IMG/VR virus record: IMGVR_UViG_3300042397_002155 | Location: 1 to 23,825 of that record | Source: a virus | Length of the DNA stretch: 23,825 bases | Direction: 5' to 3' (one strand) | Part shown: in pieces, positions 1 through 5,247 of the stretch | Layout of the letters: the number at the start of each line of letters is the position of its first letter | How positions within the stretch are numbered: position 1 is the first letter of the stretch | Made by a program: the position numbers and the translations under genes | The notes under the pieces: generated by a model | Seen by the model: the letters and a program-made list of their open reading frames with translations, nothing else | The model's database searches: none | What the model was told of the DNA's origin: nothing

Positions 1-239
1 CTGTAAAAGGGCGAGATGAACCATTAAAAGATAATGCTCTTGGACTTTGTCATGAAATAAATTGCGAATATAAATATCTTATAACTATTGCTAAACAAAA
101 TAGAAGCGTTACAGATATATACACTACGCTAGCGAAAGAAATGATTCAAATCAAAAAGTTTATGAGCCATGATTTTGTAACTGAGACTAGTGAAAAAATT
201 GTGAAAAAATATGTTGACAACCTCTACAACGTAGTGTAA
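1..239 (+). CDS. 3' end of an unknown gene (partial)
   Basis: Open reading frame entering from the left edge (first full codon at 3) and ending at TAA 237-239; 78 residues are visible. The visible part is hydrophilic and looks alpha-helical (IYTTLAKEMIQIKKFM, SEKIVKKYV), with no membrane segment and no motif I recognise. It is on the same strand as the following small gene, 27 bp away. The function is unknown; the frame is supported by length and by codon use like that of its neighbours. Confidence 0.6.
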   Translation, partial: VKGRDEPLKDNALGLCHEINCEYKYLITIAKQNRSVTDIYTTLAKEMIQIKKFMSHDFVTETSEKIVKKYVDNLYNVV

Positions 240-266
240 AATTAATACTTAAGGCAGGAAAACAAA

Positions 267-380
267 GTGGAACTTGAAACAGCAGAAATGATTTTGTATA
301 ACCTGGTATTCTGGACAGTGTGGTATCACATTTCCATGCTGCCAGAAAAACTTATGCAGCATTTAATTGACACTTATTAA
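267..380 (+). CDS. small protein, 37 aa, GTG start
   Basis: GTG at 267 preceded by a purine-rich AAGGCAGGAA block (251-260). The 37-residue product has one hydrophobic, aromatic-rich stretch (MILYNLVFWTVWYHISML), which could be a single membrane-associated helix. It ends 10 bp before the tRNA-Leu gene. Not recognised as a family; a short ORF with a plausible ribosome binding site but no further support. Confidence 0.4.
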   Translation: MELETAEMILYNLVFWTVWYHISMLPEKLMQHLIDTY

Positions 381-390
381 ATAGGATAAC

Positions 391-477
391 GCGAGAGTGG
401 AGAAATGGTATACTCAGGAGACTTAAAATCTCCCGTCTGTAATGGGCATACGGGTTCGAGTCCCGTCTCTCGTACCA
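391..477 (+). tRNA. tRNA-Leu(UAA)
   Basis: Acceptor GCGAGAG pairs with CTCTCGT (first pair G:U); discriminator A and encoded CCA. Anticodon loop CTTAAAA gives UAA; there is a long (type II) variable arm and a normal T-arm GGTTCGAGTCC. It lies about 1.4 kb upstream of the next tRNA, among protein genes. Confidence 0.95.
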
Positions 478-487
478 AAATTATATG

Positions 488-652
488 ATGAAAAAGGCTT
501 ATATGAGCATTGAACATTTGATTGTCGGAGCAACCGGCATTGGATATCTGATCGTTGGAATATTGCAATGGTCAAAAGGTGAAGTTTCTAACGGTATGAT
601 CTGGACTGGTTACGCGTTTGCGCAAGTTGGTTTGTGGATGAATCTCAAATGA
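488..652 (+). CDS. small two-helix membrane protein, 54 aa
   Basis: ATG at 488, stop TGA 650-652. Two hydrophobic segments (HLIVGATGIGYLIVGILQW and MIWTGYAFAQVGLWMNL) separated by a short polar loop (SKGEVSNG) suggest a two-helix membrane hairpin. The stop overlaps the ATG of the epimerase gene (ATGA), implying translational coupling. Resembles the small unannotated membrane proteins common in large phages; no function can be assigned. Confidence 0.55.
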   Translation: MKKAYMSIEHLIVGATGIGYLIVGILQWSKGEVSNGMIWTGYAFAQVGLWMNLK

Positions 653-1521
653 GAATGCATGTACTAGTAACTGGTGCAACTGGCTATATTGGTAGTCATG
701 TTTGTAAACTTCTTGCAGAACACGGTCACGATGTAGACGGTTGGGATACAAACATTCACGGCCAACATAACAACGTATTGAAGTATGTAAGCAACTTTAG
801 CGAAGCAGATGTTACACAAACACATGGCCCGTATTATATGTATGACGCGGTTGTTCATTTAGCTGGTCGTAGTGTTGTACCAGACTCTTTAAAAGAGCCA
901 ACAGAATACTATCGTGTAAATGCTATGGGCACTGCAAACATGTTCAACAGAGTTGATACTGATAATTTTATCTTTGCTAGTACATCAAGCGCATGGGAAA
1001 TGGCTTCACCATATGCTAAAAGCAAAGTAGCAGCAGAAGATATTATTAAGGAGAAATCAAGTGGCCACACTATTTTTCGCTTTTTTAACGTATCTGGTAC
1101 TGACGGCGTTAATAGGCAACTTGGCGCTCCCTCTCATCTTATTCGTGTTGCTGCTATGGCTAGCGCTGGTAAATTTGCCAACATTAATATATACGGCAAT
1201 GATTATGATACTCGTGATGGTACTTGCATTCGCGATTATATCCACGTTGTGGATCTTGCTTCTGCAATTGTAAAGGCTGTTGAGAATGGTCCTATGAATA
1301 CTCCGTACGAATGCCTTGGTAGTAATACAGGATTTAGTGTTCTAGAGGTTTTGGACACTATGGAGAAAGTTACAGGTAAAAAACTTAATCGTATTATTTG
1401 TGGCCGCCGAGAAGGTGATGCAGTCGCGTCTGTTGTTGATAGACTCAGTGACTATGCTACACTTACTAAAACTATTGAAGACATGTGTTTAGATCAATAT
1501 AAATTAGAGATTTCGAAATGA
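649..1521 (+). CDS. NAD-dependent epimerase/dehydratase, UDP-glucose 4-epimerase-like
   Basis: Extended short-chain dehydrogenase of about 290 residues. The N-terminal Rossmann motif is VTGATGYIGSHV (GxxGxxG); then comes the conserved VVHLAGRSVVPDSLKEP region, a Ser-rich strand FASTSSA and the catalytic YAKSK (YxxxK; about Y122 and K126), and a substrate region with RDYIHVVDLASAI typical of GalE. GalE proteins are usually about 330-340 residues, so the C-terminal substrate domain is short. I take ATG 649, which overlaps the upstream stop; an in-frame ATG at 655 and one at 634 are alternatives. Family knowledge: NAD-dependent sugar-nucleotide 4-epimerisation, here perhaps supplying sugars for phage or host glycans (two glycosyltransferases lie further along). 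Substrate not determinable. Confidence 0.88.
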   Translation: MRMHVLVTGATGYIGSHVCKLLAEHGHDVDGWDTNIHGQHNNVLKYVSNFSEADVTQTHGPYYMYDAVVHLAGRSVVPDSLKEPTEYYRVNAMGTANMFNRVDTDNFIFASTSSAWEMASPYAKSKVAAEDIIKEKSSGHTIFRFFNVSGTDGVNRQLGAPSHLIRVAAMASAGKFANINIYGNDYDTRDGTCIRDYIHVVDLASAIVKAVENGPMNTPYECLGSNTGFSVLEVLDTMEKVTGKKLNRIICGRREGDAVASVVDRLSDYATLTKTIEDMCLDQYKLEISK

Positions 1522-1823
1522 CAAAATACGTAACTACAATTCTTAAAGTAGCAGTTCATCGTGAAGAAGAAAATCCAGTGTTCGGTGAAGGCAATACTTT
1601 TGTTAGTATCGAAGACGAAGCTGGCGGTCCGTTTATTATTATCGAACAAGACGACTACGAGTCAAACAGAACCATTCGCATAGACTATGAAGAATTGCTT
1701 GCTATCAACGAAGCTGCTAAAATGCTAATGCATCAATTGTATGTAGAAAAAGCTGCTATGGAAAATAGTAGTTTAATTCAAACAGAAGTAGAGCAAGAAT
1801 ACTACGAAGACTACAAAATTTAA
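1518..1823 (+). CDS. hypothetical acidic protein, 101 aa
   Basis: ATG 1518 overlaps the epimerase stop (ATGA), so the two are probably translationally coupled. The product is acidic, ending in EVEQEYYEDYKI, with a beta-rich first half (TTILKVAVHREEENPVFGEGNTFVSIED) and a helical second half. No family recognised. It ends 8 bp before tRNA-Ile2. Confidence 0.65.
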   Translation: MTKYVTTILKVAVHREEENPVFGEGNTFVSIEDEAGGPFIIIEQDDYESNRTIRIDYEELLAINEAAKMLMHQLYVEKAAMENSSLIQTEVEQEYYEDYKI

Positions 1824-1831
1824 ACCATAAC

Positions 1832-1909
<78 letters not shown>

Positions 1910-1968
1910 ATTATTTTTAAAATATTTTAAAAAAAGTGTTCTTTTTGCTTGTGCGAGCGAATAAGTAT

Positions 1969-1976
1969 TATAAATA
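1969..1976 (+). promoter_or_regulatory. T4-type late promoter -10 (TATAAATA)
   Basis: Exact TATAAATA octamer in a gene-free stretch, 37 bp before a small ORF at 2013. In T4 this octamer alone defines late promoters recognised by gp55-programmed RNA polymerase. No late sigma gene lies in this window. Confidence 0.45.
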
Positions 1977-2012
1977 AATTCATATAAACTAACTTTAAGA
2001 CAAAAAAATTCC

Positions 2013-2129
2013 ATGACTCTCTATTCCATATATCAACCGAAACACACGCCGATTACCGCGTCATGTGATTCGTTTGGTGCGCGCGGCCAGTGGAATAGTA
2101 TTGAAAGATTTGAGGGGCGAGAGGGATAA
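2013..2129 (+). CDS. possible small protein, 38 aa
   Basis: ATG 2013 to TAA 2127-2129, 38 residues (MTLYSIYQPKHTP...), downstream of a late-promoter octamer and directly before a strong terminator (2155-2190), so it sits as a complete little transcription unit. The upstream sequence is A-rich with no clear Shine-Dalgarno motif. No family recognised. The transcript could equally be a small RNA. Confidence 0.35.
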   Translation: MTLYSIYQPKHTPITASCDSFGARGQWNSIERFEGREG

Positions 2130-2154
2130 TTAGTTAGCACACGTAACAATTATG

Positions 2155-2190
2155 AAAAACCCTCAAGGCGAAAGTTTTGAGGGTTTTTTT
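2155..2190 (+). terminator. intrinsic terminator
   Basis: Stem with CCCTCAA / TTGAGGG core, extended by A:T pairs on both sides (2155-2166 with 2177-2188), loop GGCGAAAGTT, and a run of seven T from 2184. Confidence 0.9.
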
Positions 2191-2200
2191 GTTTTAGTGG

Positions 2201-2229
2201 TTGACAACAATGTTTTTACAGTGTACAAT
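2201..2229 (+). promoter_or_regulatory. sigma70-like promoter
   Basis: TTGACA 2201-2206, 17 bp spacer, TACAAT 2224-2229, immediately after the terminator. The short transcript it would start runs into the hairpin at 2278-2299 and the second promoter at 2313. Confidence 0.8.
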
Positions 2230-2277
2230 TAAATCTTACACGGATGGCAAAGGCCTTCTATGTATAACAAAGTATAC

Positions 2278-2299
2278 AGTGTGTCAAAAATGATACACT
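2278..2299. repeat. AGTGTGTC...GATACACT inverted-repeat element, copy 1
   Basis: AGTGTGTCA / TGATACACT with a 4-nt A spacer, 14 bp before the -35 box of the next promoter. The same element recurs at 3174, 12193 and 19466, each time just upstream of a promoter. Either a hairpin that ends upstream transcription or a protein-binding operator. Confidence 0.7.
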
Positions 2300-2312
2300 A
2301 TCAAAAAAAGTG

Positions 2313-2341
2313 TTGACAGTACAAAGAAAGCTAGATATAAT
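2313..2341 (+). promoter_or_regulatory. sigma70-like promoter with boxA-like leader
   Basis: TTGACA 2313-2318, 17 bp, TATAAT 2336-2341. The leader carries CTCTTTAA (2344-2351), similar to the core of ribosomal boxA. It drives the small basic protein at 2361 and probably the first block of tRNAs. Confidence 0.85.
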
Positions 2342-2360
2342 AACTCTTTAAGGAAACAAA

Positions 2361-2510
2361 ATGAAACGAAAACTTAGAGTGCCTAGGGAACGAAATTCAG
2401 CTGTTATTCAATTGATTAAAAGAGCTGGTGCGGGTTCCGGTGTGCACGGTAAAACAAATAAAGCAAAGCGTAGAAGTGAAAAAGTAGAATTGCAAACTCT
2501 TGTTTATTGA
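2361..2510 (+). CDS. small basic phage protein, 49 aa
   Basis: ATG 2361 behind AAGGAAAC. The product is very basic: an N-terminal PRERN motif, a helix (AVIQLIKRAGAG), then HGKTNKAKRRSEKVEL. This PRxRNP...HxKxxKAxRR pattern is what I remember from widespread short phage proteins of unknown function. It is the first gene of the tRNA operon. Its stop codon lies in the loop of a hairpin (2491-2519), which could stabilise or end the message. Possibly nucleic-acid binding by composition, but that is inference. Confidence 0.65.
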   Translation: MKRKLRVPRERNSAVIQLIKRAGAGSGVHGKTNKAKRRSEKVELQTLVY

Positions 2511-2519
2511 GAGTTTGCA
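2491..2519 (+). terminator. hairpin after the small basic gene (weak terminator)
   Basis: TGCAAACTCT (2491-2500) pairs perfectly with AGAGTTTGCA (2510-2519), loop TGTTTATTG, followed by TTATTTAG, so the T-tract is poor. It may attenuate rather than stop transcription into the tRNAs. Confidence 0.5.
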
Positions 2520-2570
2520 TTATTTAGAAGTGTTTAGTTTCTTAACTGCATACTTCTAAGTAATGTATAT

Positions 2571-2648
2571 GCAGCGGTGGCGGAGAGGTCCAACGCAAGG
2601 GATTGCAAATCCCTAAAACCGTGAGTTCAAATCTCACCCGCTGCTCCA
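2571..2648 (+). tRNA. tRNA-Cys(GCA)
   Basis: Acceptor GCAGCGG/CCGCTGC, discriminator T as in bacterial tRNA-Cys, CCA encoded. Anticodon stem AGGGA/TCCCT with loop TTGCAAA. Confidence 0.92.
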
Positions 2649-2654
2649 AACATT

Positions 2655-2729
2655 GCCCTTGTAGCTCAGAGGAAGAGCATTCGCTTGATAAGCGAAAGGC
2701 CGACATTTCGAAATTGTCCAAGGGTACCA
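2655..2729 (+). tRNA. tRNA-Ile(GAU)
   Basis: Acceptor GCCCTTG/CAAGGGT (first pair G:U), discriminator A, CCA. Anticodon stem TTCGC/GCGAA with loop TTGATAA. Confidence 0.92.
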
Positions 2730-2737
2730 AGTTTTAT

Positions 2738-2829
2738 GGAGAGTAATGCAGCGGGGTTGGTCCTGCGACCAGCCTTGAAAACTGGGTTCTCAGAAATGGG
2801 ATGGGGTTCGACTCCTCTGCTCTCCGCCA
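2738..2829 (+). tRNA. tRNA-Ser(UGA)
   Basis: Acceptor GGAGAGT/GCTCTCC, discriminator G, CCA. Anticodon loop CTTGAAA with a C:A mismatch closing the stem; long variable arm, 92 nt. Discriminator G and the type II arm agree with Ser. Confidence 0.9.
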
Positions 2830-2837
2830 AGTTTTTT

Positions 2838-2912
2838 CTGGCGTTCGTTCAACGGATAGGACATCATTCTTCTAAAGTGATTATGGGGGTTCGATTCCCT
2901 CACGCCGGACCA
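2838..2912 (+). tRNA. tRNA-Arg(UCU)
   Basis: Acceptor CTGGCGT/ACGCCGG, discriminator A, CCA. Anticodon stem TCATT/AGTGA with loop CTTCTAA. Reads AGA/AGG, codons frequent in AT-rich phages. Confidence 0.9.
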
Positions 2913-2923
2913 GTTAGTTTTGT

Positions 2924-2998
2924 TGGGGTGTGGTGTAATTGGTAACACAACAGACTTTGACTCTGTCGTCTCAGGTTCGATCCCTGACACCCCTGCCA
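2924..2998 (+). tRNA. tRNA-Gln(UUG)
   Basis: Acceptor TGGGGTG with CACCCCT; positions 1 and 72 are U and U, unpaired (glutaminyl-tRNA synthetase favours a weak 1:72 pair). Discriminator G, CCA. Anticodon stem ACAGA/TCTGT, loop CTTTGAC. Confidence 0.92.
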
Positions 2999-3012
2999 GT
3001 AAGAGGATTTTA

Positions 3013-3086
3013 GCCCTATTAGTATAATGGCATTACACCTGTTTTGTAATCAGGTTACGGCAGTTCGATTCTGTCATGGGGCACCA
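3013..3086 (+). tRNA. tRNA-Thr(UGU), first copy
   Basis: Acceptor GCCCTAT/ATGGGGC with one G:U, discriminator A, CCA. Anticodon loop TTTGTAA with a T:T mismatch at the loop-closing pair. Sequence differs strongly from the second tRNA-Thr(UGU) at 6044. Confidence 0.9.
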
Positions 3087-3095
3087 AGTTAGTAT

Positions 3096-3171
3096 GCAAC
3101 TTTAGCTGATGTGGTCATAGCGGTGGTCTGAAGAACCATTGAAACAGGTTCGATTCCTGTAGGTTGCACCA
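3096..3171 (+). tRNA. tRNA-Phe(GAA)
   Basis: Acceptor GCAACTT/AGGTTGC, discriminator A, CCA. Anticodon stem GTGGT/ACCAT, loop CTGAAGA. Confidence 0.92.
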
Positions 3172-3173
3172 AA

Positions 3174-3236
3174 AGTGTGTCTAAAATGATACAGTTGTGA
3201 AAAAGTTGTTTACAACATCGCAGACTGTGTTATAAT
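3174..3236 (+). promoter_or_regulatory. inverted-repeat element copy 2 plus promoter inside the tRNA array
   Basis: AGTGTGTCTAAAATGATACAGT (imperfect copy, 3174-3195), then TTTACA 3209-3214, 16 bp spacer, TATAAT 3231-3236. This internal promoter can restart transcription before tRNA-Glu. The 80-nt leader contains GTTCTTTAAAAA (3287-3298), boxA-like. Confidence 0.75.
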
Positions 3237-3286
3237 AGACTTATGGAAACAAAGAATAGATGCTGATCGTGGTATCATTCTAAACG

Positions 3287-3298
3287 GTTCTTTAAAAA
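3287..3298 (+). promoter_or_regulatory. boxA-like antitermination motif
   Basis: GTTCTTTAAAAA in the leader of the 3231 promoter. Ribosomal operon boxA in E. coli is TGCTCTTTAACA. A near copy (TGTTCTTTAAAAAA) follows the promoter at 7352. Bacterial NusB/NusE bind boxA to let polymerase transcribe long untranslated RNA; action here is inference. Confidence 0.45.
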
Positions 3299-3316
3299 TA
3301 CAATAAGATGTTATGT

Positions 3317-3391
3317 ACTCCGGTAGTTTACTGGCTAGAACGCTGCCCTTTCAAGGCGGAGAAGAGGGATCGAAACCCTTTCGGAGTACCA
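3317..3391 (+). tRNA. tRNA-Glu(UUC), divergent copy
   Basis: Acceptor ACTCCGG/TCGGAGT beginning with an A:U pair, discriminator A, CCA. Anticodon stem CTGCC/GGCGG with loop CTTTCAA. T-loop ATCGAAA begins with A rather than T. A second, more canonical tRNA-Glu(UUC) lies at 4304. Confidence 0.82.
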
Positions 3392-3467
3392 TTTGTTAAA
3401 CATACTAAGAGACATAGTTCCCGTAAAACGGAAAAGCGTGGTGGTTATCGAGTATGTTTAACAAATG
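3390..3467 (+). ncRNA. stem-closed RNA element E1
   Basis: A perfect 17-bp inverted repeat (CATTTGTTAAACATACT at 3390, complement at 3451-3467) encloses about 44 nt that contain a CCGTaaaACGG hairpin and no ORF. The repeat starts on the CA of the preceding tRNA-Glu CCA and ends 3 bp before tRNA-Ala. A member of the recurrent family of stem-closed elements in this array; function unknown. Confidence 0.6.
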
Positions 3468-3470
3468 TTT

Positions 3471-3545
3471 GGGCTGATAGTGATAATGGGAGCACAGGGG
3501 CTTTGCAAGCCTTTAGTCGGGGTTCGATCCCCCGTCGGTCCACCA
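3471..3545 (+). tRNA. tRNA-Ala(UGC)
   Basis: Acceptor GGGCTGA/TCGGTCC contains the G3:U70 wobble that identifies tRNA-Ala; discriminator A, CCA. Anticodon stem GGGGC/GCCTT, loop TTTGCAA. Confidence 0.93.
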
Positions 3546-3560
3546 AATTTTTTAATTTTT

Positions 3561-3637
3561 GCGTCTTTAGCACAACTGGATAGTGCACCGGGCTACGAAC
3601 TCGGAGGTTGGGGATTCGAATTCCTCAGGACGCACCA
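3561..3637 (+). tRNA. tRNA-Arg(ACG)
   Basis: Acceptor GCGTCTT/AGGACGC, discriminator A, CCA. Anticodon stem CCGGG/CTCGG, loop CTACGAA; A34 would need host TadA to become inosine. Confidence 0.92.
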
Positions 3638-3642
3638 AGATT

Positions 3643-3734
3643 GCCAGCGAGACTTGGAAGTCAGGGAGGTTTTATAAACCTTTTAGCGCCAGATTAGCGT
3701 TCTTGAGAGAGTTCGATCCTCTCCGCTGGTACCA
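3643..3734 (+). tRNA. type II tRNA with apparent UAU anticodon
   Basis: Acceptor GCCAGCG/CGCTGGT, discriminator A, CCA; good T-arm GAGAG-TTCGATC-CTCTC. Anticodon stem GAGGT/ACCTT gives loop TTTATAA, anticodon UAU (AUA, Ile). A 22-nt variable region makes it type II, which belongs to Leu, Ser or Tyr, not Ile, and the D-arm is tiny (GAC/GTC, 6-nt loop). The stem-loop could also close to 6 bp with a 3-nt TAT loop. Charging identity unresolved. Confidence 0.6.
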
Positions 3735-3754
3735 AAAATAACTAGAAATAGTTG

Positions 3755-3782
3755 TTGACAGTTTAGGTAGGCCGTGTATAAT
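3755..3782 (+). promoter_or_regulatory. sigma70-like promoter inside the tRNA array
   Basis: TTGACA 3755-3760, 16 bp, TATAAT 3777-3782, between the type II tRNA and element E2. Confidence 0.82.
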
Positions 3783-3810
3783 AGGTATATGGCAGCAAGT
3801 TTTGAAGTGG

Positions 3811-3923
3811 ATTAGTTATATTTTAGTACATACAAGCGAGTGCAGCTTAAGATAACAACTTGGCAACGCATGACGAGGTTCGTAACCTACAGCTTTGTTT
3901 AAATGTATTAAAATATGATTAAT
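3811..3923 (+). ncRNA. stem-closed RNA element E2
   Basis: A 21-bp stem (3811-3831 with 3903-3923; three G:U, no mismatch) encloses 71 nt with an inner ACAAGC/GCTTTGT stem and a GGTTcgtAACC hairpin. It lies 28 bp after a promoter and 2 bp before tRNA-Tyr. The G:U pairs show that pairing rather than exact sequence is kept. No ORF; function unknown. Confidence 0.6.
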
Positions 3924-3925
3924 TT

Positions 3926-4011
3926 GGAGGTGCCGCCGTAATGGTATGGCAAGGGACTGTAAATCCCCCGCTCTTCGGAGCTAATAGGTTCGATCCCTAT
4001 CACCTCCACCA
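3926..4011 (+). tRNA. tRNA-Tyr(GUA)
   Basis: Acceptor GGAGGTG/CACCTCC, discriminator A, CCA. Anticodon loop CTGTAAA, type II variable arm (CGCTCTTCGGAGC). Confidence 0.93.
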
Positions 4012-4015
4012 AGTT

Positions 4016-4131
4016 CGGTGTGAAAACATCGATTCAATCTTGACATCAGGTCAAGCGCATCAATCGGGTCTGCTCCGCAGATTTATTCGGTCACCGCGTT
4101 AGAGTGTCGGCTAAAGTTCGTAATGCCACCG
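4016..4131 (+). ncRNA. structured spacer RNA, possible
   Basis: The 126 nt between tRNA-Tyr and tRNA-Asp contain nested hairpins: CTTGAC/GTCAAG inside CGATT/AATCG, CTGC/GCAG, CGGT/ACCG, and CGGTG 4016-4020 able to pair with CACCG at 4092 or 4127. No ORF or promoter. It may be another RNA of the stem-closed family with a weaker outer stem; tentative. Confidence 0.35.
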
Positions 4132-4137
4132 TATTTA

Positions 4138-4212
4138 GGTCTGTTCGTATAGAGGTTATTACTGCGGATTGTCTATCCGCTTACAGGGGTTCGATTCCCC
4201 TACAGACCGCCA
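4138..4212 (+). tRNA. tRNA-Asp(GUC), first copy
   Basis: Acceptor GGTCTGT/ACAGACC, discriminator G, CCA. Anticodon stem GCGGA/TCCGC, loop TTGTCTA. Confidence 0.94.
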
Positions 4213-4214
4213 AT

Positions 4215-4295
4215 GTCAATGCAGGTTTGCTAGCAGTGAAGACATCAAGGCGTCATGTCATTCTGTGGCAGGGTTCAATTCCTTGATTGACGCCA
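4215..4295 (+). ncRNA. tRNA-like RNA with encoded CCA but no normal anticodon loop
   Basis: GTCAAT/ATTGAC acceptor, T-arm CAGGG-TTCAATT-CCTTG, discriminator G and CCA, and a possible TGC/GCA D-arm with GG in its loop. The central arm is GACAT/ATGTC (extendable by GAA/TTC across a bulged A) around a 9-nt loop CAAGGCGTC that lacks T33. Either a degenerate tRNA or a deliberate tRNA mimic. Confidence 0.55.
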
Positions 4296-4303
4296 AAAAT
4301 TAT

Positions 4304-4378
4304 GGAGCTATCGTCTATCGGTTAGGACATCTGGTTTTCATCCAGGCAAGCGGGGTTCGATTCCCCGTAGCTCTTCCA
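4304..4378 (+). tRNA. tRNA-Glu(UUC), canonical copy
   Basis: Acceptor GGAGCTA/TAGCTCT, discriminator T, CCA; D-arm TCGTCTATCGGTTAGGACA as in bacterial tRNA-Glu. Anticodon stem TCTGG/CCAGG, loop TTTTCAT. Confidence 0.92.
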
Positions 4379-4393
4379 AAGTTTCTCGTCATT

Positions 4394-4423
4394 GTCCGGA
4401 GCAATTCCTTCCGGACTTTAAAA
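4394..4423 (+). terminator. hairpin, possible weak terminator
   Basis: GTCCGGA (4394-4400) pairs with TCCGGAC (4410-4416) and is followed by TTTAAAA. The T-tract is short, so this may be a processing hairpin instead. Confidence 0.35.
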
Positions 4424-4426
4424 TAA

Positions 4427-4676
4427 CAAGGCTCCTAGATGCTGGAGTATATTGTCGGTGTGGTTCCGACCGGGAAAACGATCCTGTTACTACTTTCGTT
4501 AAAGTAGCGTTTGATTAGCGATAGAGATCCGGTGGCAGAAAACCGTAAGCGTGAGGCTGGAAACTACCCTTACAGGCTCTGATAGGCAGAATCTCAACTG
4601 CACACAGACTTCGAATAAATGGAGATGGACAGTGTAACAACTCAATTAAGGGCTTGTGTGGAAACAAGTAGCTTAT
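4427..4676 (+). ncRNA. structured non-coding stretch of about 250 nt
   Basis: Successive pairings: CTCC/GGAG (4432/4444), GTCGG/CCGAC (4454/4466), CTACTTT-CGTT-AAAGTAG (4490-4507), AGAG..CC/GGCTCT (4523/4575) enclosing GTAAG/CTTAC (4545/4569), then ATCTC/GAGAT (4591/4622) and a CTTGT/ACAAG hairpin near 4655. No convincing ORF. I looked for RNase P, tmRNA and group I intron signatures and did not find a convincing set. Boundaries are approximate; it is followed by tRNA-Asp at 4686. Confidence 0.45.
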
Positions 4677-4685
4677 CCTATTTTA

Positions 4686-4760
4686 GGCTCGTTCATATAA
4701 TGGTTATTATCGCGGATTGTCTATCCGTAGACGGGAGTTCGATTCTCCCACGAGTCGCCA
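4686..4760 (+). tRNA. tRNA-Asp(GUC), second copy
   Basis: Acceptor GGCTCGT/ACGAGTC with one G:U, discriminator G, CCA. Anticodon stem GCGGA/TCCGT, loop TTGTCTA. Anticodon arm nearly identical to the copy at 4138, other arms different. Confidence 0.93.
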
Positions 4761-4762
4761 GT

Positions 4763-4838
4763 TTTGTGGTAAGGAAAGTAAAAGGAGAATGGGCAAGTTA
4801 GCGTGCACGCTAACTAGATACCTCACCTGCCACAATTT
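4763..4838 (+). ncRNA. stem-closed RNA element E3 with a 20-bp palindrome
   Basis: Closed by a short TTGTGG/CCACAA stem. Its core is AGTTAGCGTGCACGCTAACT (4796-4815), a perfect 20-bp palindrome, forming either a hairpin in RNA or a protein-binding site in DNA. A purine-rich AAAGGAGAA lies just before it. Weaker outer stem than the other family members. Confidence 0.4.
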
Positions 4839-4847
4839 TAATTCTAT

Positions 4848-4926
4848 TCCGTAGAACCCGAGCATGGTGCATGGGCTTGACTGTTAATCAATGTTTAGCT
4901 GGGATCGTTACCCAGATACGGAGCCA
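4848..4926 (+). tRNA. tRNA-Asn(GUU), divergent copy
   Basis: Acceptor TCCGTAG/ATACGGA (six pairs plus one mismatch) starting with U1:A72 as in bacterial tRNA-Asn, discriminator G, CCA. Anticodon loop CTGTTAA on a 4-bp stem. T-loop ATCGTTA is unusual. Confidence 0.82.
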
Positions 4927-4933
4927 ATTTTAT

Positions 4934-5009
4934 CTGAGTGTATTGTCAAAGGCAGACGGCCGGGTTTGGAACCTGGAGGTTGGGATCTCGGAATTCCCCA
5001 CTCAGACCA
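4934..5009 (+). tRNA. tRNA-Pro(UGG), divergent copy
   Basis: Acceptor CTGAGTG/CACTCAG with the C1:G72 pair of tRNA-Pro, discriminator A, CCA. Anticodon stem CCGGG/CCTGG, loop TTTGGAA. T-arm is irregular (GGGAT-CTCGGAA-TTCCC). The canonical tRNA-Pro(UGG) is at 6125. Confidence 0.85.
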
Positions 5010-5119
5010 TATAAGAGCATATTACAGGTTGGGTTAGATTCGCGGTCTAACTATTTGGGTATTATGGACTAGATAATTACTAGCACCAATACTAAGATAC
5101 GTAGTGTGTTCCTATATGG
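5007..5119 (+). ncRNA. stem-closed RNA element E4
   Basis: A 19-bp stem (one A:C mismatch, three G:U) from CCATATAAGAGC (starting on the CCA of tRNA-Pro) to CCTATATGG (ending on the first bases of tRNA-His). Inside are GTTAGA-TTCGCGG-TCTAAC and GTATT/AATAC enclosing CTAG-ATAATTA-CTAG. No ORF. The overlap of both arms with tRNA ends suggests that the stem marks processing sites. Confidence 0.65.
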
Positions 5120-5192
5120 AGTCGTTAGTTTAGTGGTAAAACCGCGGGTTGTGATTCCGCTATCACGGGTTCGATTCCCGTACTTCTCCCCA
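5118..5192 (+). tRNA. tRNA-His(GUG)
   Basis: Encoded G-1 (5118) and C73 (5189), the tRNA-His signature, then CCA. Anticodon stem GCGGG/TCCGC, loop TTGTGAT; T-arm ACGGG-TTCGATT-CCCGT. The acceptor GAGTCGT/ACTTCTC has two adjacent mismatches (4:69 U:U and 5:68 C:U). Confidence 0.88.
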
Positions 5193-5247
5193 GTTTTTTG
5201 TGTAAATTTTTAAAAAGGTATGATATGAAACGTTCAGGCAAACGATA

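Noticed and set aside
69-76. TATAAATA late-promoter octamer
   Set aside because: Lies inside the coding sequence of the first partial gene with no gene start close downstream; probably chance.
377-568. Minus-strand ORF over tRNA-Leu (and similar minus ORFs at 2542-2730, 2790-2990, 5234-5419, 6002-6463)
   Set aside because: Their translations contain the familiar antisense-tRNA phrases (for example RETGLEPV, GFEPWTPSSQTR); each simply covers tRNA genes and has no ribosome binding site.
4427-4676. Possible RNase P RNA (stretches such as CAGAAAACCG and GTAAGCGTGAGG)
   Set aside because: The universal P4 strand (GGAAAGTCC type) and its partner are missing; only short chance likenesses remain.
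2685-4801. Plus-strand ORFs through the tRNA array (2685, 3308, 3465, 4104, 4169, 4619)
   Set aside because: They read through several complete tRNAs with intact cloverleafs; composition is that of RNA genes, not protein.
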